A stretch of 64,000 nt of DNA from Penium margaritaceum (lineage: Eukaryota > Streptophyta > Zygnematophyceae > Desmidiales > Peniaceae): the NCBI GenBank assembly GCA_023375785.1, contig SZWC01000034.1, forward strand, positions 282,270 through 346,269, given 5' to 3'. The notes below the pieces were generated by a model. The model was not told where the DNA came from and searched no databases. It saw nothing but the letters and a program-made list of their open reading frames with translations. The position numbers were made by a program, and so were the translations under genes. This document shows, one piece after another, positions 1-11,300 of this stretch; position 1 is the stretch's first letter, and every line of letters starts with the position of its first letter.

Positions 1-590
1 TCTACAAAGGAGGGAGACGCTTCCCTGCCAACTTCCACTCTACACTGGTGCCCTTTGTGGTGAAAGAAATTCGAGGAGCACTACTCACCATCACTGCTCC
101 CATCTTCCATCCACTCATCCGTAAACGCAGATGCACCCTCACTGACATGTGGGTAGACCTACTTCACGCATGCTGTTGCCCCATGCCTCCGCCAGCCACT
201 GAACCACCAAGACTGCAAAACTGTCGAGTGGTGGCCTCGACTCGCATTCGGCTGGTCAGTGACTGCTACAAGGACACGTCCCAAGGACCATAATAACGCC
301 CAACAAATGCCCTTGCGGACCGAAGGAGCAGACGAGCCTTACAATAAGCGAGTCAGATTCAGGGAGGGTGTCAGATTTATGTGTTCACTGACTTCGCTTC
401 TCGCGTCGATTTCTTCTCCTCCTGTCTATCTCGGAGCCCCGGCGCCTCGCCTCTCTTGAGGCTCTGCGCTTAACTCCTTGGACCTGCACTCAACTCCTGC
501 TTCCATCACTTCGCTACCAAACTCGTGAATACTCCATTGCTTCTGCTTGCTTCTGCTCTTGCTGTTCCCACTCGTTGCATTCTTCTGACA
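1..590 (+). mobile_element. Family A LTR retroelement, 3' end only (gag-like tail, PPT and 3' LTR)
   Basis: This is the 3' end of a non-autonomous LTR retrotransposon cut by the window edge. Bases 1-290 encode the end of a gag-like protein, with the same string (LYKGG, then STLVPFV) that recurs near 19.9 kb. A purine tract AGGGAGGG (361-368) is followed directly by an LTR (369-590) that starts TGTCAG and ends TTCTGACA. This LTR is shorter (222 bp) than the 597-bp LTRs of the best copy at 17.2 kb. Satellite DNA starts at the next base, so the element was inserted in the satellite. It is a fossil, and no pol region is visible in the part present. Confidence 0.8.
369..590 (+). repeat. Family A 3' LTR, shortened
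   Basis: It has TGTCAG at the left and TTCTGACA at the right. It shares the U5-side sequence of the other family A LTRs, including the string CTGCTTGCTTCTGCTCTTGC near the end, and it is preceded by the purine tract. Confidence 0.75.
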
Positions 591-2108
591 AGTTGGCATG
601 TGGCACTGACCATGACCACAATGTTTACCAAGTGACTTATACTTCTACGAATCGTAACACGAGTCAGCCATAGTCAGAGTGCCCAATCACAGTGCAGATG
701 TACTAGGCATGATCTTGCAGGTGCAAACAAGGTAGAATACTGGTGGCTTAGTCTGGCTATTGAGCGCAATGCCTTGACAATGTTGGCATGTGCCACTGGA
801 CATGATCACAAAGTTTACCAAGTACCTTCAACGGCTATGAATCATAACACGCGTCAGCCACGGTCAGAGTGTCAAATCACAGTGCACATCTAATATGCAT
901 GACCTTGCAGGTATAAACAAGGTAAAAAACCGGTGGCTTGGCATGGCTATTGTTGCAATGCCTTGACAAAGTTGGCATGTGCCACTGACCATGACCACAA
1001 AGTTTACCAAGTGACCTTAACGTCTACGAATCGTAACACGAGTCAGCCACGGTCAGAATGTCCAATCGCAGTGCAGATATAATGGGCATGACGTTGCAGG
1101 TATAAACAAGGTAGAATACTGGTGGCTAGGTGTGGCTATTGTGCGTAATGCCTTGACAAAGTTGGCATGTGCCACTGACCATGACCACAAATGTATTCAA
1201 GTGACTTTTACTTCTATTGATCATAACACGAGTCAGCCACGGTCAAAGTGTCCAACCACAGTGCAGATGTACTAGGCATGATCTTGCAGGTACAAACAAT
1301 GTAGAATATTGGTGGCCCGGTGTGGCTATTGTGCGCAATGCCTTGACAAAGTTGGCATGTGCCACTGACCATGACCACAAAGTTTACCAAGTACCTTAAA
1401 CAACTAGAAATCACAACATGAGTCAGCCACGGTTAGAGTGTCCAAACATAGTGCAGATATACTGGGCGTGACCTTGCAGGTATAAACAAGGTATAATACT
1501 AGTGGCTCGGTGTGGCTATTGTGCACAATGCCTTGAAAAACTTGGCATGTGCCACTGACCATGACCACAAATGTATCCAAGTGACTTTTACTTCTAGTCA
1601 GCCATGGTCAGAGTGTCCAATCACAGCGCAGATGTACTAGGCATGATCTTGCAGGTGTACAAATGGTAGAATACTGGTGGCCCGGTGTGGCTATTGTGCA
1701 CAATGCCTTGACAAAGTTGGCATGAGCCACTGACCATGACCACAAAGTTTACCAAGTGACTCTAACTTCTACGAATCATAACACGAGTCAGCCACGGTCA
1801 GAGTGTCCAATCACAGTACAGATATACTGGGCATGAACATGCAGGTATAAACAAGGTAGAATACTGGTGGTTCGGTGTGGCTATTGTGCACAATGCCTTG
1901 ACAAAGTTGGCATGAGCCACTGACCATGACCACAAAGTTTACCAAGTGACTCTAACTTCTACGAATCATAACACGAGTCAGCCACGGTCAGAGTGTCTAA
2001 TCACATTACAGATATACTGGGCATGACCATGCAGGTATATACAGGGTAGAATACTGGTGGTTCAGCGTGGCTATTATGCGCTATGCCTTGCCAAAGTTGG
2101 CATGTGCC
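591..2108 (+). repeat. 190-bp satellite array, plus orientation (block 1a)
   Basis: This is a head-to-tail array of about 190-bp monomers. The anchor TCATAACAC recurs at 190-bp steps, and each monomer carries GTTGGCATGTGCCACTGACC and GGTGGCTCGGTGTGGCTATT. Three monomer types can be told apart at one site: A (TGTATCC then CTATTGATCAT), B (TTTACCAAGTGAC then CTACGAATC) and C (TTTACCAAGTACC then CGGCTATGAATC). The monomers at about 1712-1900 and 1901-2090 are nearly identical, a recent local duplication. No gene is seen. Short open frames here are by-products of the repeat. Confidence 0.95.
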
Positions 2109-2435
2109 TATGGCTGCACACCAAATCCTAGGATCCGGGGATCTTATCCATGAATCCGGATCCGGATCCGGATCTGAGGATCCTGATCCTTGATCAAGAT
2201 TCAATCCGGGATCCGGGGATCTTTTAACCACATAAAAAGAGTGGAAAACGAGGTTATGAGTAAAGAATGTAAGGCATTATCCTTGCTCAGCCCATTGGAT
2301 CCGGAAAAGATTCAGGGATCCATAGGATCTGGGAATCTTTTCTTGGATCCGAGGATCCAAATCCATCCTAAGATCCGGAACCGGGGATCAGGATCCAACC
2401 TGAGATCCGGGAATCTTACCTGGTGTGCACGCTTA
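2109..2435. mobile_element. Small non-autonomous hAT-like MITE in the satellite
   Basis: This 327-bp insertion interrupts a satellite monomer. The 8-bp host sequence CATGTGCC stands directly on both sides (2101-2108 and 2436-2443), and removing the insert restores a normal monomer. The ends are imperfect 15-bp inverted repeats, TATGGCTGCACACCA against TAAGCGTGCACACCA, with the inner nine bases perfect. An 8-bp duplication with short inverted ends is the signature of the hAT superfamily. The body has no coding capacity and is filled with GGATCC/GATCC motifs in both orientations near each end, which may be transposase-binding sites. The autonomous partner is unknown. Confidence 0.8.
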
Positions 2436-5432
2436 CATGTGCCAAAGACCATGACCACAAATGTATCAACGTAACTTTTACTTCTATTGATCATAACACG
2501 AGTCAGCCACGGTGAGAGTGTCTGATCACAGTGCATATATACTAGATATGATCTTGCAGGTACAAACAAGGTAGAATACTAGTGGCTTGGTGTGGCTATT
2601 GTGCACAATTTCTTGACAATGTTGGCATGTGCCACTGACCATGACCACAAAGCTTACCAAGTGACTTTAACTTATACGAATCATAACACGAGGCAGCCAC
2701 GGTCAGAGTACCCAATCACAGTGCAAATCTAATATGCATGACATTGCAGGGATAAACAGGGTAAATGACCATTGGCTTGGCACGGCTATTGTGCGCAATA
2801 CCTTGACAGAGTTGGCATGTGCCACTGACCATGACCACAAAGCTTACCAAGTACATTAAACGGCTATGAATCATAACACGGGTCAGCCATGGTAAGAGTG
2901 TCCAATCACAGTACAGATATACTGGGCATGACCTTCCAGGTATAAGCAAGGTATAATACTCGTGGCTCGGTGTGGCTATTGTACGCAATGCCTTGACAAA
3001 GTTGGCATGTGCCACTGACCATGACCAAAAATGTATCCAAGTGACCTTTACTTCTGTTGATCATAACACGAATCTGCCACGGTCAGAGTGTCGAATCACA
3101 GTGCAAATGTACTAGGCATGACCTTGCAGGAAGAAACAAGGTAGAATACTGGTGGCTCGTTGTGGTTATTGTGCGTAATGCCTTGACAAAGTTGGCATGG
3201 ATCACTGACCATGACCACAAAGTTCATCAAGTGACTGTAACTTCTACGAATCGTATCACGAGTCAGCCATGGTCAGAGTCCCCAGTCACAGTTCAGATGT
3301 ACTAGGAATGACCTTGTAGGTATAAAAAGGGTAAAAAACCGGTGTCTTGGCACGGCTATTGTGCGCAATGCCTCGACAATATTGGCATGTGCCACTGACC
3401 ATGACCACAAAGTTTACCAAGTACCTAAAACGGCTATGAATCATAACACGTGTCAGCCATGGTCAGAGTGTCCAATCACAGTGTAGATATACTGGGCATG
3501 ACCTTGCAGGTATAAACAAGGTAGAATACTCGTGGCTCGGTGTGGCTATCGTGCGCACTGCCTTGAAAAAGTTGGCATGTGCCACTGACAATGACCACAA
3601 ATGTATCCAAGCGACTTTTACTTCTATTGATCATAACACGAGTCAGCCACGGTCAGAGTGTCCAATCACAGTGCAGATGTACTAGGCGTGATCTTGCAAG
3701 TTTAAACAAGGTAGAATACTGGTGGCTCAGTGTGGCTATTGTGCGCAACGCCATGACAAAGTTGGCATGTGCCACTGATCGTGACCACAAATGTATCCAA
3801 GTGACTTTTACTTCTATTGATCAAAACACGAGTCATTCACGGTCAGAGTGACCAGTCACAATGCAGATGTACTAGGCATGATCTTGCAGGTGCAAACAAG
3901 GTATAATAGTGGTGGCTCGGTGTGGCTGTTATGCGCAATGCCTTGACAAAGTTGGCATGTGCCACTGACCATGACCAAAAATGTATCCAAGTGACTTTTA
4001 CTTCTATTGATCATAACACGAGTCAGCCACGGTCAAAGTGCCCAATCACAGTGCACATCTAATGTGCATGGCCTTACAGGTATAAACAATGGAAAAACCT
4101 GGTGGCTTGGCACGACTATTGTGCGCAATGCCTTGACAAAGTTTGCATGTCTCACTGACCATGACCACAAAGTTTATCAGGTACCTTAAACGGCTATGAA
4201 TCATAACACAAGTCAGCCACGGTCAGAGTGTCCAATCACAATGCAGATATACCAGGAATGATCTTGTAGGTGTAAACAAGGTACAATACTGGTGGCTTGG
4301 TGTGGCTATTGTGCGCAATGCCTTGACAAAGTTGGCATGTGCCACTTACCATGACCACAAAGTTTACCAAGTGACTTTAACTTCTACGAATCATAACACG
4401 AGTCAGCCACGGTCAGAGTGTCCAATCACAGTGTACATGGACTAGGCATGATCTTACAGGTTCAGACAAGGTCACATGCTGGTGGCTCAGTGTGGCTATT
4501 GTGCGCAATGCCTTGACAAAGTTGGCATGTGCCACTGACCATGACCACAAAGTTTACCAAGTACCTTAAACGGCTATGAATCATAACACAAGTCAGCCAC
4601 GGTCAGAGTGTCCAATCACAATGCAGATATACCAGGCATGATCTTGTAGGTGTAAACAAGGTACAATACTGGTGGCTCGGTGTGGCTATTGTCCGCAATG
4701 CCTTGGCAAAGTTGGCATGTGCCACTTACCATGACCACAAAGTTTACCAAGTGACTTTAACTTCTACGAATCATAACACGAGTCAGCCACGGTCAGAGTG
4801 TCCAATCACAGTGTACATGGACTAGGCATGATCTTACAGGTTCATACCAGGTCAAATGCTGGTGGCTCAGTGTGGCTATTGTGCGCAACGCCTTGACAAA
4901 GTTGGCATGTGCCACTGACCATGACCACAAAGTTTACCAAGTGACTCTAACTTATACGAATCATAACACGAGTCAGCCACGGTCAGAGTGTCCAATCACA
5001 GTGCAGATATACTAGGCATGACCATGCAGGTATATACAGGGTAGAATACTGGTGGTTCGGTATGGCTGTTATGCGCAATGCCTTGACAAAGTTGGCATGT
5101 ACCACTGACCATGACGACAAATGTATCCACGTAACTTTTACTTCTATTGATCATAACACGAGTCAGCCACGGTCAGAGTGTCTGATCACAGTGCAGATAT
5201 ACTAGACATGATCTTGCATGTACAAACAAGGCAGAATATTGGTGGCTTGGTGTGGCTATTGTGCGCAATGTCTTGACAAGGTTGGCATGTGCCACTGACC
5301 ATGACCACAAAGCTTACCAAGTGACTTTAACTTCTACGAATAATAACACGAGTCAGCCACGGTCAGAGTACCCAATCACAGTGCAAATTTAAGATGCATG
5401 ACATTGCAGTATAAACAGGGTAAAAAACCAGT
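2436..5432 (+). repeat. 190-bp satellite array, plus orientation (block 1b)
   Basis: The array continues after the MITE, with monomer anchors at 3061, 3251, 3441, 3631, 3821, 4011, 4201, 4391, 4581 and 4771, exactly 190 bp apart. Types A, B and C are interleaved. A 380-bp dimer (about 4191-4570) is repeated almost unchanged at about 4571-4950, so local amplification by dimers has occurred. The array ends abruptly within a monomer at 5432, where a GC-rich minisatellite begins. Confidence 0.95.
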
Positions 5433-5583
5433 GCCGAAGGTGCCCTAGGTGATGCCGCTACTGCCGCCGCATAAGGGCCTGGTGCCGGAGGTGCCCTAGG
5501 TGATGCCGCTACTGCCGCCGCGGAAAGGCCTTATACCGGGGGTGTTCCCGGAGTTGCGCCAGGTGAGGCTGCTACTGCTGGTG
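5431..5583. repeat. GC-rich 51-bp minisatellite, three copies
   Basis: Three tandem 51-bp units start near 5431, 5482 and 5533. The first two are nearly identical (GGTGCCCTAGGTGATGCCGC within each) and the third is diverged. Fifty-one bases is 17 codons, so the array keeps frame and would encode Ala/Gly-rich or Arg/His-rich repeats depending on frame. It forms the junction between plus-orientation satellite and the gypsy fragment. Confidence 0.8.
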
Positions 5584-8330
5584 ATGCGGATCGTCTTGCG
5601 CCAGCCGTGGTCTGTCGTCGGAAGGTCCATCTCGTGCCACCCTCACCCCCCCCTGTTCGAAGGCGCGGACCCCGCGCCGGAAGGGCGAGCCATTGCGTAT
5701 GCTGTGTCGCGGGTGGCACTGGAGTTGCGAGTGACCCTGTCGAGTGAGCCGAGTGCCAGAGTCGGGTGGTGTGAGGACCATGGGAGAGAGGACGGAGAGC
5801 GGGCGAGCTGAAGTGAAGACTGGAGTGAACGATCGATTGCCGGAAGCAAAAGTGAGGCTGAGTATGCCGGCGCCGAGCAATATATCCGCCTGGCGCGACG
5901 CGAGCCTTTCGGCCGCCAGGAGCATGTCATATGTGTGGACGTCACATACTTGCACGGTGTGCGGTGCATGCATGTTGGTGACTTGGATGGGTAGGGCCAC
6001 GATCTGCCCGATGGGTGCATCGATGGCACCGGTGGAGATGGAGAAGCGGAGCCGGGTGGGCACGATGACATGGTCGAGGCGCAGGGTGCGGACCATCCGC
6101 AGCGCGACGGTGGTGTGGGTGTCGCCCGTGTCCACGATGGCCACAAACTTGTGACCACACACCCAGACGTGACACCATGCCACGTGGACCTCTGCAGGCG
6201 TTGGTGGACCGGGGGTCAGCGGGGCAGGAGCCCATGTGCATGGCGCGCGGCAGGCATCCTCTTGGATGCGGGAGTGTGCCGTGAGGATGGCATGTGACAC
6301 CATGCAGACGCATGTATCGCGGGTGCAGGAGAGGTGGATGCCGACAGGAGTGAGGGAGGGGTTCGATGAGGATAAGAGGGTTTGGAGACGGTCCGCTGAT
6401 CCAGGGGAGTGAAGGAGAAAGTCCACCAGGGACAGGGGATGACGCGTATCAAGGAGAGGGGAGGTAGAGGGTGTCGTTGGAGAAGCGGTGGTAGCCATCG
6501 CGACAGAGGGGGTCCGTCGTAGCCGTGGGAGGGAAGAGCGAGGTACGTATCTGCGGATTCTTCTTCGGTGAATTCGCAAGCGACTCCCTCCCACTGAGGC
6601 TCGGCATCCGCGGGGACATGGGGAGCTGCAGGAGGAGATTATGGGTGATCGTTCCGCAAGTCCACGGGGTGCGGCCAATCTGTGCGCGGATGGCGGCTGA
6701 GAGCATCGGCATTGCGGTTGGCGAGGACAGGCTGGTACTTGATTTTCACGTTGTAACCCTGCAGGAGGAGGGCCCATTTGGCCAGGATACCAACGTGGTT
6801 CTGCGTCGTGAGGAGCCACTACAATGCTTGATGGTCGGTGAGGACAGTGAAGGGCTTGCCATTATTGATGTAGTCGCGGAAGTATTGGAGGGCCCACAGC
6901 GCAGCCAAACATTCGTTCTTCACCGGTGGGTAGTTCCGCTCTCCGTCAGTGAGGGCCCGGCTGGCATATGCAATCACCCGCTGAACCGGCTACTGTACTG
7001 ACTGTGATAGGACAGTGCCTAGTCCGTCCCGCGACCAATCACTGGTGATGGAGAAGGGGACGTTGAAGTTGGGGAAATCAAGCATGGGCGCGGTGACCAA
7101 GCGGTGCTTGATTTCCGTCCAAGCAGCGGCGCACTCCGGAGTCCAGTCAAATGGAATGTCCTGATGGGTCAGCTGCTGCAGCGGGCGGATGATGCGGGCG
7201 TGGTCGCGGACGAACTTGCGGTAGAAAGAAAGGAAGCTGAGGAAGATCTTGACTTGTCCCGCGGTGGTGGGTTGACGCCATTCCTGGACAGCCGCGATCT
7301 TGGCGGGGTCAGTCTTGATGCCGTCAGCGCTTATAACGAAGCCCCAAAATTCCATTTCCGCGGCACCAATGGAACACTTGACGGCCTTGAGCTTGAGGTT
7401 TGTAGCGCGGCGAGTGGAGAAGACGGCGGAGAGGGAGGAGAAGAGGTCCGCGAAGCTGTGGGCGGCGACCATGATGTCGTCGATATAGTAGCTCACGTTA
7501 GGGATGCCGCGGAGAGTGGAGTCCATGACGCGCTGGAAGGTGGCACTGGCATTGCGGAGACCGAAGGGCATGCGGGTGAAAGCGTATAGACCTTCGGGGC
7601 TGAAAAAGGCCGTCTTGGCTATAGACTCCGGGTGCATGGGGACGGCGTGGAAGGCTGCTTTGACGTCAAGTTTTGCAAACCACCCGCGTCCTTGATGACG
7701 CTCCTTAATGTTGACAATCGGTGGCATGGGGTAAGCGTCCTCCTCTGTAACGTGGTTGAGATCCCGGAAGTCAACACAGAATCGTGTGGAGCCGTCCGGC
7801 TTGCCGACAATGACCAAGTTGGCCCGCCAGGGGCTGACGATGGGGACAATCACACCCTGCGCCTTTAATTCCGCGAGACATTTGTTGATGATTTCTTCTT
7901 GGTCAAGGAGAATGCGGCGGACCTTCTATTTGACTGCGGTTGCTGTGCCGGTGTTGATGATATGGGAGGCGTTGACAGCGCCAAAGTCCGTCGCGGAGCC
8001 AGCAAAGATGTCGGCAAAGGAGTCCAACAGATCCCGGAAGTCCTGCTTCTGGGCTAGTGAGAGGCGGGGGTGCAGGATGTGGTCCCACCGTGGGGGTGGG
8101 GGTGGCAGTTGGTTGCAGATGGGATAGAAATCGTCGTCCTCCTCTAGGGGAAGATCCTGGCCAAACGCCTGCTCGCTCCGCTGCCACAGTCCCAACAGGT
8201 TGGCATGCACCCCTGGTTCCTCATGGTCTGTGGAGTTCTCACGCCACTCCTCGACAAGCATCTGCTCCGCATCAAGAGTGGCCGCTGCCGGGGCTTCGTT
8301 GTGCAGGGATCGCGCGTGTACATCTTCCTG
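5584..8330 (-). mobile_element. Ty3/gypsy-type element, partial copy 1
   Basis: Minus-strand pol fragment of a Ty3/gypsy-type retroelement, read from 8330 down. In order it has a pre-RT linker, reverse transcriptase (about 7850-7050, with a YIDD catalytic motif near 7480 and an FCVDFRDLN motif near its start), the start of an RNase H (SITSDWSRDGLG near 7050), and then a retropepsin-like domain (VDTGDTHTTV near 6130). No LTR, primer site or integrase is seen. Both ends abut satellite, the left side in plus and the right side in minus orientation, without a target-site duplication. The piece is therefore truncated and joined by rearrangement. It is a fossil with at least a few breaks in frame. 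Confidence 0.85.
6990..7853 (-). pseudogene. Reverse transcriptase and RNase H start of gypsy copy 1
   Basis: An 287-codon open stretch carries the canonical Ty3/gypsy RT series: a start matching VSPWRANLVIVGKPDGSTRF, FCVDFRDLN, PFGLRNASATFQRVMD, YYIDDIMVA and then FLSFLSFYRKFVRDHARI, followed by the start of RNase H. The family assignment is secure from these motifs. It belongs to a decayed element and is not expected to be functional. Confidence 0.9.
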
Positions 8331-11300
8331 TGCATTTGTGGTCATGGTCAGCGGCACTGCCAACTTTGTCAAGGCATTGCGCACAATAGCCACACCGAGC
8401 CACCAGTATTCTACCTTGTTTGCACCTGCAAGATCATGCCTAGTACATCTGCACTGATATTGGACACTCTGACTGTGGCTGACTCGTGTTATGATTCATA
8501 GCCGTTTAATGTACTTGGTAAACTTTGTGGTCATGGCAGTGGCACATGCCAACTTTTTCAAGGCATTGCGCACAATAGCCCTGCCAAGCCACCGTCTTTT
8601 TACGTTGTTTATACCTGCAAGGTCATGCACATTAGATGTACGCTGTGATTGGGCAGTCGGATCGTGGCTGACTCGTGTTACGATTCGTAGAGGTTAAAGT
8701 CACTTGGTAAACTTTGTACTCATGGTCAGTGGCACATGCCAACTTTGTCAAGGCATTGCGCACAATAGCCACACCGAGCCACCAGTATTCTACCTTTTTT
8801 GAACCTGCAAGTTCATGCCTAGTACATCTGGACTGTGATTGGACACTCTGACCGCGGCTGACTCGTGTTGTCATCAATAAAAGTAAAGGTCACTTGGATA
8901 CACTTGTGGTCAAGGTCTGTGGCAAATGCCAACATTGTCAAGGCATTGCGCACAATAGCCAAACTGAGCCACCAGTATTCCACCTTGTTTGCACTTGCGC
9001 GATCATGCATAGTACATCTGCACCGTGATTGGATACTCTGACCGTGGCTGACTCGTGTTATGATCAATAGAAGTAAAAGTTACTTGGATACATTTGTGGT
9101 AATGGTCAGTGGCACATGCCAACTTTGTCAAGGCATTGCGCAAAACAGCCATACCGAGCCACTTGTATTCTACCTTGTTTGTACCTGGAAGATCATGCCC
9201 AGTATATCTGCACTGTGATTGGACACTCTGACCGCGGCTGACTCGTGTTCTGATTTATAGCCGTTTAATGTACTTGGAAAACTTTGTGGTCATGGTCAGT
9301 GGCACAAGGAATTGCGCACAATAGCCGTGCCAAGCCACCGGTTTTTTACCTTGTTTTACTTGCAAGATCATGCATATTACATGTGCGCTGTGGTTGGGCA
9401 CTCTGACCGTGGCTGACTCGTGTTATGATCCGTAGACGTTAAAGTCACTTGGTAAACATTGTGGTCATGGTCATTGGCACATGCAAACTTTGTCAAGGCA
9501 TTGCGCACAAGAGCCACACCAACCACCAATATTCCACGTTGTTTGTACCTGTAAGATCATGCCTAGTACATCTGCATTGTTATTGGACACTCTAACTGTG
9601 GCTGACTCGTGTTATGATCAATAGAAGTAAAAGTCACTTGGATACATTTGTGGTCATGGACATTGGCACATGCCAACTTTGTCAAGGCATTGCACACAAT
9701 AGCCACACCGAGCCACCAGTATTCTACCTTGTTTGTACCTGTAAGGTCATGCCCAGTATATGTGCACTGAAATTTGACACTCTGACCGTGGCTGACTCGT
9801 GTTATGATTCATAGCCGTTTAATGTACTTGGTAAACTTTGTAGTCATGGCAGTGGCATATGCCAACTTTGTCAAGGCATTGCGCACAATGGCCGTGCCAA
9901 GCCACCGGTTTTTTACCTTGTTTATACCTGCAAGGTCATGCATATTAGATGTACGCTGTGATTGGGCAATATGATCGTGGCTGACTGGTGTTACGATTCG
10001 TAGAGGTTCAAGTCACCTGGTAAACTTTGTAGTCATGTTCAGTGGCACATGCCAACTTTGTCAAGGCAATGCGCACAATAGCCACACCAAGCCACCAGTA
10101 TTCTACCTTTTTTGAACCTGCAAGATCATGCCTAGTACATCTGCACTGTGATTGGACACTCTGACCGCGGCTGACTCGTGTTATGATCAATAGAAGTAAA
10201 AGTCACTTGGATACATTTGTGGTCANNNNNNNNNNNNNNNNNNNNNNNNNNNNNNNNNNNNNNNNNNNNNNNNNNNNNNNNNNNNNNNNNNNNNNNNNNN
10301 NNNNNNNNNNNNNNNNNNNNNNNNNNNNNNNNNNNGTCATGGTCAGTGGCACATGCCAACTTTGTCAAGGCAATGCGCACAATAGCCACACCAAGCCACC
10401 AGTATTCTACCTTTTTTGAACCTGCAAGATCATGCCTAGTACATCTGCACTGTGATTGGACACTCTGACCGCGGCTGACTCGTGTTATGATCAATAGAAG
10501 TAAAAGTCACTTGGATACACTTGTGGTCAAGGTCAGTGGCACATGCCAACTTTGTAAAGGCATTGCGCACAATAGCCAAACTGAGCCACCAGTATTCTAC
10601 CTTGTTTGCACCTGCACAATCATGCATAGTACATCTGCATCGTGATTGGATACTCTGATTGTGGCTGACTCGTGTTATGATCAATAGAAGTTAAAGTCAC
10701 TTGGAAACATGTGTGGTCATGGTCAGTTGAACATGCCAACTTTGCCAAGGCATTGCGCAAAATAGCCACACCGAGCCACTAGTATTCTACCTTGTTTGTA
10801 CCTGCAAGATCATGCCCACATATCTGCACTGTGATTAGAAACTCTGACCGCGGCTGACTCGTGTTATGATTTATAGCAGTTTCATGTACTTTGAAAACTT
10901 TGTGGTCATGGTCAGTGGCACAAGGCATTGCGCACAATAGCCGTGCCAAGCCACCGGTTTTTTACCTTGTTTTACCCGCAAGATCATGCATATTAGATGT
11001 GTGCTGTGGTTAGGCATTCTGACCGTAGCTGACTCGTGTTATGATCCATAGACGTTAAAGTCACTTGGTAAACATTGTGGTCATGGTCAGTGGCACATGC
11101 AAACTCTGTCAAGGAATTACGCACAATAGCCACACCGAGCCACCAGTATTCCACCTTGTTTGCACCTGTAAGATGATGCCTAGTACATCTGCATTGTTAT
11201 TGGACACTCTGACCGTGGCTGACTCGTATTATGATCAATAGAACTAAAAGTCACATGGATAAATTTGTGGTCATGGTCAGTGGCACATGCCAACTTAGTC

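Noticed and set aside
2130-2420. GGATCC clusters as cloning or vector contamination
   Set aside because: The insert has an 8-bp target duplication and inverted ends, and removal restores a satellite monomer. No vector sequence is seen.
591-5432. CRISPR-like regular repetition
   Set aside because: Units are 190 bp, contiguous and similar over their whole length with no unique spacers, and the context is eukaryotic. This is satellite DNA.
5744-6154. Plus-strand open frames over the gypsy fragment
   Set aside because: They are antisense shadows of the minus-strand protease-like and RNase H regions.
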